DNA from: Archaeoglobaceae archaeon
GTDB taxonomy: Archaea; Halobacteriota; Archaeoglobi; Archaeoglobales; JdFR-42
DNA: 8,430 bases
Assembly (NCBI GenBank): GCA_015523685.1
Contig: WAJW01000113.1
Coordinates: 1 to 8,430 of the forward strand
Reading direction: 5' to 3'
The first letter of the stretch is position 1, and each line of letters starts with the position of its first letter. Shown here in pieces: positions 1 to 5,545 of the stretch. The position numbers and the translations under genes are program-made. The notes beneath the pieces are model-generated. The model did no database searches, was not told where the DNA came from, and saw only the letters and a list, made by a program, of their open reading frames with translations.

Positions 1-639
1 GAACTCAGGGTTGTGGAAGGTGCAGACTACGAGTTCCAGCTCAATAACCTGAGGTTTGCAGATACGGGACAACTCATACAGGGTGCCGATGTTACATTTA
101 AACTCTATGCAAATTCGGTGAATGATGCAAATCTTCTGTTTACCGGAACGGATGTGACCGACTCCAATGGCTTCGCTTCAACCACCTATTCTGGTACACT
201 CGACCCGGATGCAACCTATTATCTCGTTGCGGATGTTACTTACAATTCAACTCTCCAGTCATTTGTTCTCCAGTTCTCTCCATCAACAGGAAATCAGACA
301 GGAAATTTTGTGATAGAAAAAATGGAGATAAAGGACACAAAGGATAAAGATGAGAATGGGTGGGTTGATGAATTTAAGGTAAAGCTGAAGGGTCTCGCGT
401 GGGAGAACGGTACGAAAATAGAAGGCGCAACTGTAACATTCAGGGTTTACAGGGATGGTGGTACTCTTGTTTCAACATCCCTGTCTGACACAACAGACCA
501 TCATGGAAATGCTGATGTGAAATTCAAGTATCCCGATTCCCTGACCCAGCAGATTGAGGAGGATATAACTTATTATGTAGAGGCAACGGTGGTTTATAAT
601 GGGTATTCCAAGACCTTCACAAAGTATTTTTCGGTGTGA
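1..639 (+). CDS. Secreted surface protein with Ig-like beta repeats, C-terminal fragment (5' end outside window)
   Basis: The frame is open to the left edge (E-L-R-V precede the GTG at 13), so that GTG is not a credible start and only the C-terminal 212 residues are seen. Two beta-rich modules of about 90-100 residues are visible. Each has the pattern of an Ig-like or invasin-type domain: 'GADVTFKLY...DSNGFASTTY...TYYLVADVTYN' and 'GATVTFRVY...DHHGNADVKF...TYYVEATVVYN'. The linker between them contains DKDENGWVDEF (343-375), which resembles a DxDxNG calcium-binding loop. No C-terminal membrane anchor or LPXTG-like signal is present; the protein ends soon after the last strand (KYFSV). Repeats of this kind are typical of exported adhesins or S-layer-associated proteins. 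Its position directly before three pilin-like genes suggests a role in the same surface structure, which is inference. Exact Pfam family not determined. Confidence 0.7.
   Translation, partial: ELRVVEGADYEFQLNNLRFADTGQLIQGADVTFKLYANSVNDANLLFTGTDVTDSNGFASTTYSGTLDPDATYYLVADVTYNSTLQSFVLQFSPSTGNQTGNFVIEKMEIKDTKDKDENGWVDEFKVKLKGLAWENGTKIEGATVTFRVYRDGGTLVSTSLSDTTDHHGNADVKFKYPDSLTQQIEEDITYYVEATVVYNGYSKTFTKYFSV
588..592 (+). promoter_or_regulatory. Shine-Dalgarno-like GGTGG before the ATG at 599
   Basis: GGTGG lies six bases before the ATG at 599 and partly matches the archaeal anti-SD complement (GGAGGTGATC). It supports the 599 start over the later in-frame GTG at 647, which has only a poor match upstream. 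The match is short, so support is modest. Confidence 0.35.
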
Positions 640-1048
640 AAGGGCCGTGACCGTTACGGTAGAGACCATCTTTCTCCTTTCTATATCTGCGATACTCGTG
701 GGCATTGTTATGTTCAGCTTTTACGACCTTCAGAGCACATTGAAGGAGGTGGGTGGGGGGAACCAGGCATATGACATAGGGTCAAAGATAAGCAGAGATA
801 TATACACGATTTATCTTTCGGGAGGGGATTATGTCAAAAAAAAGCTCACGGTTCCTGAGAGAATAGGAGGGGAGCAGTACATCATAGAGCTCATTGATGG
901 CTCTCCTCCAAGACTGAAGATCGATTACGCAAAGGGGGAGGTCTACATACCCCTCAGCCCATCTGTCAGGGTGAACAATTCAAAAGCTCTCAGCTACAGC
1001 GCCTATATAGTTTATGAGAACGGGAGGATTGAGCTGAAAAATGAATGA
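599..1048 (+). CDS. Pilin-like surface protein, first of three (149 aa)
   Basis: The N-terminus has a short leader ending in CERAV (residues 13-17), followed by a hydrophobic segment (about 19-40) with Glu at 22. This is the layout of an archaeal class III (type IV pilin-like) signal sequence, where a PibD/EppA-type peptidase would cut next to RA. The rest is a small beta-rich extracytoplasmic domain with one sequon (NNS, 126-128). The ERAV motif recurs at the start of the next gene, so the start must lie upstream of codon 14. The ATG at 599 is the only in-frame candidate I see, giving a 41-nt overlap with the preceding gene. The GTG at 647 would cut into the motif. The 3' end overlaps the next gene by 8 nt, implying one operon. 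It may be a minor pilin or a filament subunit; precise family unknown. Confidence 0.65.
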   Translation: MGIPRPSQSIFRCERAVTVTVETIFLLSISAILVGIVMFSFYDLQSTLKEVGGGNQAYDIGSKISRDIYTIYLSGGDYVKKKLTVPERIGGEQYIIELIDGSPPRLKIDYAKGEVYIPLSPSVRVNNSKALSYSAYIVYENGRIELKNE

Positions 1049-1736
1049 AAGAGCGGTCGCAACACAGGTCGGCATGGTTCTGATGTTCGGTATAACGATA
1101 CTGGCCATAGGTCTCATATACATGGGAGCGTATCCTGCCATAGAGAGCTATATTAAAGTGAACCACAATCAGGAGATACTATCTTCTTTCAGACTGCTGA
1201 GGGCCTCTCTCGCCAAGATTGCTGAAGTTGAGGTCCCCTCCCGGGTTGTTGAGTCCAAAACCTATGAGGGTTATTATTCAATAAACCTTTCGGGGAATAT
1301 AACCGTGGGGGGAACCAGATACCCCGTTTACTCAATACGATATAAGGGAGAGGACTTAATACTGTCACTCGAGAATGGTGGAATCTTCAGGGAGGTGGAT
1401 GGAAAGAGTATTCTGCTTGAGCCACCTTTTTTATACACATCAGGCAATATAGCTGTGCTCTCAATTATCGATGTATACGGGATTGAAGGAGCGACCGCAG
1501 GAAAAGGGGTTCTGAGAATCAAGCTCACGAATCTTGAGGATAGCAGTTTTAACAGAACTTCAAATACAACCATGGTTATCGAATCCTACCATATAGATGC
1601 CTGGAGGTCATATCTTGAGACTCAGAATTTCACCATTGTGAGTTACAGCAATTCAACAAACACCCTTGTTGCCCGGCTTGGTGGTGGGGAAATTTTTTAC
1701 AAGGTTGTACCTGTGAAGGTGGATTTTCTGAGGTGA
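1041..1736 (+). CDS. Pilin-like glycosylated surface protein, second of three (231 aa)
   Basis: It begins MNERAVATQVG followed by a hydrophobic stretch (about residues 11-30), closely resembling the archaeal Pilin_N pattern 'RAVSxxxGxxLM'. A helix-like segment (about 31-62) follows, then an extracytoplasmic beta-rich domain. Residues 99-130 read 'IRYKGED...ENGGIFREVDG...LEPPF', a pattern echoed in the next gene. Six N-glycosylation sequons (N82, N86, N171, N175, N196, N204) fit an exported, glycosylated protein. The start at 1041 gives an 8-nt overlap with the upstream gene, and GGAGG at 1023-1027 lies 13 nt before it, somewhat far for an SD. Haloarchaeal DUF7289-type proteins have a similar layout, which I note by recall, not by search. 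Likely a minor pilin or pseudopilin; function unproven. Confidence 0.7.
   Translation: MNERAVATQVGMVLMFGITILAIGLIYMGAYPAIESYIKVNHNQEILSSFRLLRASLAKIAEVEVPSRVVESKTYEGYYSINLSGNITVGGTRYPVYSIRYKGEDLILSLENGGIFREVDGKSILLEPPFLYTSGNIAVLSIIDVYGIEGATAGKGVLRIKLTNLEDSSFNRTSNTTMVIESYHIDAWRSYLETQNFTIVSYSNSTNTLVARLGGGEIFYKVVPVKVDFLR
1730..1736 (+). promoter_or_regulatory. Shine-Dalgarno GAGGTGA overlapping the upstream stop codon
   Basis: GAGGTGA is a seven-base match to the archaeal anti-SD complement. Its last three bases are the TGA stop of the preceding gene. Four bases separate it from the ATG at 1741. This favours the start at 1741 over the in-frame ATG at 1750, and suggests terminating ribosomes can re-initiate on the next gene. 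Confidence 0.6.
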
Positions 1737-1740
1737 AAGA

Positions 1741-3147
1741 ATGGGGTTCATGGATAGCAGAGGTGTTTCAGAACCTGTGGGGTGGGTGATAGGATTTGCA
1801 GTGCTGGTGGTTGCTGCAGGGATGATATTCGTCATTGCCACTCCGAACGTCCTCACCACATCTGACAGAATCGCCGAGGAGGTTGCCAAGGTAGAGATGA
1901 CGGTTCTGGATTACACTGTGAGCAAGGTTGCCCTTGGGGAAGCCCCTTCCCAGTATGTAAGGTTCAATATGCTCGGGGGGAATCTCAGGGCTGAAACAGG
2001 AGGAAATCGGGTTGAAGTCAATATTATCCTGTCCAATGGATCGAAAATCACCGTTTATAATGACAGCATAGGAAGGGTCGTTTTCAGGAAAGATTACAGA
2101 AAAATTGGATTCGAGGACGGAGGAGTCTGGGTACTTGATGGAAATGACTCATTCATGGTATCTCCACCTGAATTTCACTTCAGGGTGGATACATTAACCC
2201 TACCCCTGATAAAAATCGCCAGCAATTATTCTTCAGGGGGATACGGCACGATAGCCATCCCTGTAAGTAAAAAAAGTACCATCGTGTATTATCCCAATTC
2301 CACAATGAACCCCAATTTCGTCAATCCCGTGACGTGCAGATATGTTGAATTCGTGATACAGAGCGAATTTTACAAAGCCTGGGAAAAGTACGCAAGAGAG
2401 AGGACATCTGCAAATGTCACGGTGTACGATGGCAATCAAACAGTTGTGCTTTTAATGACCGCAACATATCACGGAACCAAAACTCCCCTTTCATCCCTGA
2501 CCACGGGAATCCCGCTTGGAAAGCTGAATTATACCGATACGACCCCAGTAAATACCTTTGTTGTGAATCTGGAAGGCCTAACTCCTGATCTCAATCTACC
2601 CGTTTACACCGACACAGGATCGTATCAATTGTGGATTTCATTCAAAAAGACAGGTGGGGGTTCTCAGGTGGACTATGTGGTTGTTGCGTATGTGGATGAG
2701 ATAAACGGCAAGTATGAAACCTGGATAACGACACAGCCTATACCGTATACGGGAACAAACTCATCGTACATAGACCTCCTCAACAGCAGTATCACCATGG
2801 AATACACTGATCAGATTCAGGGAGTGAACATACCCGGAATTTCAGGAAAATCATTCTCGGACCCCACATGGACATGGGGCAATGATACATTTGTCCAGGA
2901 GAGTGTGAATCCATCCATCGGGGAGTTTCCGAAGGGAACAACCCTCTCAATGTCAGATGTAATTCAACATTACTTCAGAGTTCTTGCCATTCAAACCGAC
3001 GCTCAGATAGTCCTTAAAAGGCCCACCGGCTCACAATACAAGGGATACAGTGAAACGAATTCATGGCTGTTATTTGATGCCAATCTCAAGTCACCTTTCA
3101 TCACGTACCTGCACATAAATGAACACTCTGTTGATTTCGGAAGCTGA
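1741..3147 (+). CDS. Large pilin-like glycosylated surface protein, third of three (468 aa)
   Basis: The N-terminus is MGFMDSRGVSEPVGW followed by a hydrophobic segment (about residues 14-36), a pilin-type class III signal with likely processing next to R7-G8. A helical stretch (about 40-65) precedes a long beta-rich extracytoplasmic region. Residues 124-143 (FEDGGVW...MVSPP) align by eye with the ENGGIF...LEPP segment of the preceding gene, so the two appear to be paralogues, this one with a roughly 300-residue C-terminal extension. Eleven sequons are visible (N99, N107, N135, N162, N186, N225, N232, N263, N340, N348, N381). The only Cys is C199. The layout recalls the haloarchaeal DUF7289 family. 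It is probably anchored by its N-terminal helix or incorporated in a filament. Its job is unknown; the length is unusual for a structural pilin, so a tip or adhesive subunit is possible. Confidence 0.7.
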   Translation: MGFMDSRGVSEPVGWVIGFAVLVVAAGMIFVIATPNVLTTSDRIAEEVAKVEMTVLDYTVSKVALGEAPSQYVRFNMLGGNLRAETGGNRVEVNIILSNGSKITVYNDSIGRVVFRKDYRKIGFEDGGVWVLDGNDSFMVSPPEFHFRVDTLTLPLIKIASNYSSGGYGTIAIPVSKKSTIVYYPNSTMNPNFVNPVTCRYVEFVIQSEFYKAWEKYARERTSANVTVYDGNQTVVLLMTATYHGTKTPLSSLTTGIPLGKLNYTDTTPVNTFVVNLEGLTPDLNLPVYTDTGSYQLWISFKKTGGGSQVDYVVVAYVDEINGKYETWITTQPIPYTGTNSSYIDLLNSSITMEYTDQIQGVNIPGISGKSFSDPTWTWGNDTFVQESVNPSIGEFPKGTTLSMSDVIQHYFRVLAIQTDAQIVLKRPTGSQYKGYSETNSWLLFDANLKSPFITYLHINEHSVDFGS

Positions 3148-3160
3148 TACGCTGAAAAGG

Positions 3161-3168
3161 TTATATTC
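3161..3168 (+). promoter_or_regulatory. Archaeal TATA box for the NTF2-like gene
   Basis: TTATATTC begins 29 nt before the ATG at 3190 and is preceded by the purine-rich GAAAAGG, a plausible BRE. Transcription would be expected to begin at or next to the ATG, giving a leaderless mRNA. No SD-like sequence is present before the ATG, in agreement. The box lies in the short gap after the surface operon and so separates the two transcription units. Confidence 0.6.
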
Positions 3169-3189
3169 TCTCCCATAGCATCACACATC

Positions 3190-3552
3190 ATGAGCTTCCA
3201 TGAAGATGTGGTCAGGAGATATCTCAAGGCACTTGAAGACTCAGATTACAGGCAGATAATTTCACTTTTCACCGGGGATGCAGTGGTTAAATCTCCTCTC
3301 TATGGTGTGATGAAGGCTCAGGAGTTTTACAGAATGCTATTCATGGAGACTGCTTCATCAAAGATAAAGCCGATTCATATCTGTTCTGGAAAGGAGTTTG
3401 CAATGGCTTATTTCAAATATGAATGGACTCTTGAGAATGGATCGGTTTGTGAATTTGAGTGTGTGGATGTTTTCAGGTTCTCCGACGATGGAAAGATCCG
3501 GGAGCTGACCATAATTTACGATACGTCGCCTGTCAGAAATGCACTGGATTGA
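3190..3552 (+). CDS. NTF2/SnoaL-like small protein (120 aa)
   Basis: The length and order of elements fit the NTF2-like cone fold. An N-terminal helix (VVRRYLKALEDSDYRQIISLF, about 7-27) leads into 'TGDAVVKSPLYG' (28-39), a second helix, and then a curved beta sheet ending with 'CVDVFRFSDDGKIRELTIIYD' (91-111). Such proteins include SnoaL-type cyclases, ketosteroid-isomerase-like enzymes and non-catalytic ligand binders. The sequence does not tell which, and I see no clear catalytic Asp/His pair to name a reaction. It has no signal peptide and is presumably cytoplasmic. Its own TATA box starts 29 nt before the ATG. The next gene starts 46 nt downstream and also has a promoter, so it may be monocistronic. 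Family call fairly sure; function open. Confidence 0.75.
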   Translation: MSFHEDVVRRYLKALEDSDYRQIISLFTGDAVVKSPLYGVMKAQEFYRMLFMETASSKIKPIHICSGKEFAMAYFKYEWTLENGSVCEFECVDVFRFSDDGKIRELTIIYDTSPVRNALD

Positions 3553-3568
3553 GGATTGAGGGGGAAGA

Positions 3569-3576
3569 TATTTAAT
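3569..3576 (+). promoter_or_regulatory. Archaeal TATA box for the rhodanese / thioredoxin reductase operon
   Basis: TATTTAAT starts 30 nt before the ATG at 3599, with the purine-rich GGGGGAAGA just upstream as a possible BRE. There is no SD before the ATG, so a leaderless transcript is expected. The element should drive both the rhodanese and the following fused reductase gene, which begins 12 nt after the rhodanese stop. Confidence 0.6.
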
Positions 3577-3598
3577 TCAAAAAGACTCATTAAATTCC

Positions 3599-3919
3599 AT
3601 GACAGGAAGCATCACAAGGGAAGAACTGAAGGAATTAATGGAAAGGGAAGACGTGATAGTTGTGGATGTCAGGCTACCGGAATACTATGCAAGGGAGCAT
3701 ATTCCCGGAGCGATTAACATTCCTTTGGATGAGATCGATAAAAATCTGAACCTTCTGGATAAGAATAAAAGGGTCGTGGTTTACTGCACATCGTTTGATT
3801 GCAGGCTAAGCCCAACCGCATACAGAAAGCTGAAGAGGCTCGGATATGATGTGCTTGATTATGAGGGTGGAATAAACGACTGGAAAGAGAAATATCCCGT
3901 TGAAGGCAATTCTGAATAA
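3599..3919 (+). CDS. Single-domain rhodanese-like sulfurtransferase (106 aa)
   Basis: Rhodanese hallmarks are present in order: 'VVDVRLPEYYAREHIPGAINIP' (about 21-42, the D-x-R...H-I-P-G-A motif), 'VVVYCTSFDCRLS' (59-71) with the catalytic-position Cys at C63, and the C-terminal 'YDVLDYEGGINDWKEKYP' (83-100). The active loop CTSFDC carries a second Cys, C68, where many rhodaneses have Arg or Thr. Rhodaneses carry a cysteine persulfide and move sulfane sulfur between thiols. At 106 residues it is a complete single-domain member, with no signal peptide. It lies 12 nt before a thioredoxin reductase that itself ends in a rhodanese domain, so the two probably work together on persulfide or sulfane-sulfur metabolism. 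A redox role for the C63/C68 pair is possible and is inference. Confidence 0.88.
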   Translation: MTGSITREELKELMEREDVIVVDVRLPEYYAREHIPGAINIPLDEIDKNLNLLDKNKRVVVYCTSFDCRLSPTAYRKLKRLGYDVLDYEGGINDWKEKYPVEGNSE

Positions 3920-3931
3920 TGTGGGGTTACT

Positions 3932-5230
3932 ATGAGTGAAACCCTGACTGCCGATATTGCAGATGAATCCCGCATAATGTATGACGTCATCATCATTGGA
4001 GGAGGAGTGGCAGGGCTCTCTGCCGGAATGTATGCTGGAAGGCTGGGTCTCAAAACTGCAGTCGTGGGTAGGGATATCGGTGGGACGATAATTCTCACCA
4101 GATATATCGAGAACTGGCCCGGACTGAAAAGAATTGATACTTTTGAACTCATTGATAGCCTTGAGGAACATGCATCCGTCTATGGAACGGAAATAATTGA
4201 GAAAGAGGTCACGGATATTTCAATAGAGGGCAACAGATTCAGGGTTGTTGCAGGAGATAAAACATTAATATCCAGAACTGTCATTATTGCAACTGGCACT
4301 GAACGAAGAAAAATGAAGACCAGGGGATATGACAGATTTGAGAACAGAAACATACACTACTGCGCTTTCTGTGATGGTCCGGAATATAAGGGCAAACGTG
4401 TTGCGGTTGTAGGTGGTGGAGACGCAGCAGTTTCCGAGGCAATCGTTCTCGCTGGATATGCAGAAAAGGTTTACCTGATCAGCAGGAGTGAGGAGATCCA
4501 TGCCGAGCCGGCAAATATGAGGAATCTTGAGAATATAGATAACATTGAGATTCTGAAAGGTTACAATGTTCTCTCTTTTGAGGGAAAGGAGAACCTTGAA
4601 TTCATCACACTGGACAGGGATTACAACGGGAATAGAAAACTGGATGTTGATGGAGTTTTTATTTCCATCGGAGGGATTCCAAACTCAAAGCTTGCAAAAA
4701 AAATTGGCGTTATGGTCTCAGAAAACGGGGAGATTCCGGTCAACGAGAACATGGAAACAAACATACCGGGGGTTTTTGCTGCAGGAGATGTGGTCACAAA
4801 TCCATTCAAACAGGCCATAGTTTCTTCAGCTCAGGGTGTGATTGCTGCTTACTCTGCCTACAGGTTCATAACAGGAAGACCCGTCTACACCTGCATTGTT
4901 GATTCCTATGCAGAACCCGGAGTGGCAGATGCAGAGGATGTTTTGAAGGCCATAAACAGAGGTGCCCTCATCATAGACGTGAGGGCCAGAGAAGATTATG
5001 AGAAAGGTCATATACCCTCTGCAATTCATGGAGATGTGAACAATCTGGAGGAGCTGGATGATCTCCTTAAAAACGCTGAGGAAATTTACGTTTACTCAGA
5101 GGATCGTGATTGTCCTGCCAGTTCCATTGCATCAAAAAAGCTGGTGGAAATGGGGTTCTGCAATGTTTATGATTTCAGAGGATCCTTTAAGGAATGGGTT
5201 GATAAAGGGTACGACATCCAGGGTGGTTAG
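3932..5230 (+). CDS. Thioredoxin reductase-like flavoprotein fused to a C-terminal rhodanese domain (432 aa)
   Basis: Residues 17-317 form a thioredoxin reductase-type module: an FAD-binding GGGVAG (23-28), ATGTERR (120-126), the redox disulfide CAFCDGP (C144, C147), a second nucleotide fold GGGDAA (161-166), and the FAD-closing GVFAAGDV (280-287). Residues about 327-430 form a rhodanese domain (IIDVRAREDY...GHIPSAIHG...YDFRGSFKEW). The stretch after the second Rossmann fold reads SRSEEIH (184-190), where NADPH-using enzymes have HRRxxxR, so NADPH use is doubtful. In the rhodanese loop the catalytic position is Ser389, with C394 retained. The first 15 residues extend beyond the usual MYDVIIIGG start; the Met at codon 16 (3977) is an alternative start. 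Only a weak SD (GTGGGG) precedes 3932. It may reduce thioredoxin, persulfides or polysulfide. The physiological substrate and electron donor are unproven. Confidence 0.87.
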   Translation: MSETLTADIADESRIMYDVIIIGGGVAGLSAGMYAGRLGLKTAVVGRDIGGTIILTRYIENWPGLKRIDTFELIDSLEEHASVYGTEIIEKEVTDISIEGNRFRVVAGDKTLISRTVIIATGTERRKMKTRGYDRFENRNIHYCAFCDGPEYKGKRVAVVGGGDAAVSEAIVLAGYAEKVYLISRSEEIHAEPANMRNLENIDNIEILKGYNVLSFEGKENLEFITLDRDYNGNRKLDVDGVFISIGGIPNSKLAKKIGVMVSENGEIPVNENMETNIPGVFAAGDVVTNPFKQAIVSSAQGVIAAYSAYRFITGRPVYTCIVDSYAEPGVADAEDVLKAINRGALIIDVRAREDYEKGHIPSAIHGDVNNLEELDDLLKNAEEIYVYSEDRDCPASSIASKKLVEMGFCNVYDFRGSFKEWVDKGYDIQGG

Positions 5231-5231
5231 C

Positions 5232-5243
5232 CAGGATATCCTG
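5232..5243. repeat. Perfect 12-bp palindrome CAGGATATCCTG
   Basis: The site reads identically on both strands and starts one base after the TAG stop of the thioredoxin reductase gene. It is 58 bp upstream of the TATA box of the next operon. It could be a dimeric regulator site, or a short hairpin (CAGG-ATAT-CCTG) at the 3' end of the upstream transcript. The sequence does not decide between these. Confidence 0.5.
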
Positions 5244-5277
5244 AAACCCAGCGACAGAAACAAAAGATTCAATTTCA

Positions 5278-5317
5278 GAATTCCGGTTGTGTGGGAAAAT
5301 TTATAAAAGCGGAATTC
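5278..5317. promoter_or_regulatory. Inverted repeat bracketing the MATE-operon TATA box (candidate operator)
   Basis: GAATTCCG (5278-5285) and its exact reverse complement CGGAATTC (5310-5317) flank the TATA element at 5301-5308, separated by 24 bases. The arm centres are 32 bp apart, about three helical turns, so both would face the same side of the DNA. A dimer or tetramer bound here would block TBP/TFB. This is a candidate operator; no regulator gene is visible in the window. Confidence 0.45.
5301..5308 (+). promoter_or_regulatory. Archaeal TATA box for the small-protein/MATE operon
   Basis: TTATAAAA begins 29 nt before the ATG at 5330 and is preceded by GTGGGAAAAT, a plausible BRE region. 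Spacing implies transcription starting at the ATG. It also argues that an in-frame GTG at 5291, upstream of the box, would not be on the mRNA. Confidence 0.68.
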
Positions 5318-5329
5318 AGTTCGGATAGT

Positions 5330-5545
5330 ATGGATAGAGACAGGTTTCTGATCAGTTTCCACAGTTCCGGAAGATTTCTTTCGGCAGAATTTTCCATTGA
5401 GAAATCTCTTCTGGAATCAAAACACGCGATGCCGTCTGGAGGCGATTCTGTAAATCAAACTGAGATAAAAGAAAATGATCGTATGCACCCGACCGTGTTC
5501 GGAGAGATAGGAGACATGCTGAAAAATATTGAGGATTATGCATGA
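5330..5545 (+). CDS. Unrecognised small protein coupled to the MATE transporter (71 aa)
   Basis: I do not recognise this family. The protein is hydrophilic and charged, with no membrane segment, no cysteine, an N-terminal part that could form strands (RDRFLISFHSSGRFLSAEF) and a short C-terminal helix (GEIGDMLKNIEDYA). I chose the ATG at 5330 because a TATA box sits 29 nt upstream; the in-frame GTG at 5291 lies before that box and would give 84 residues. The stop overlaps the MATE start as ATGA (5542-5545), so the two are very likely translated together. A role as a modulator or sensor of the transporter is possible from position only. The chance that this is non-coding is reduced by its promoter, the ATGA overlap and the GAGG SD placed inside its 3' end. 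Confidence 0.6.
   Translation: MDRDRFLISFHSSGRFLSAEFSIEKSLLESKHAMPSGGDSVNQTEIKENDRMHPTVFGEIGDMLKNIEDYA
5531..5535 (+). promoter_or_regulatory. Shine-Dalgarno GAGGA for the MATE gene
   Basis: GAGGA ends six bases before the ATG at 5542 and lies within the last codons of the small upstream gene. It supports 5542 as the MATE start and internal initiation on a shared transcript. Confidence 0.55.

Noticed and set aside
3546..3559. Tandem 7-mer GGATTGA x2 at the end of the NTF2-like gene
   Set aside because: Only two copies, partly within coding sequence; too short to call a repeat element.
3570..3595. ATTTAAT / ATTAAAT inverted repeat around the rhodanese start
   Set aside because: The arms are purely A/T in an AT-rich promoter and overlap the TATA box, so they are expected by chance.
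3806..4171. Minus-strand open frames across the rhodanese/reductase junction
   Set aside because: They run against two strongly supported genes with diagnostic motifs, and their translations show no recognisable domain.
5291..5329. In-frame GTG start giving an 84-aa version of the small protein
   Set aside because: The TATA box at 5301-5308 lies downstream of this GTG and 29 nt before the ATG at 5330, so the GTG would not be on the transcript.
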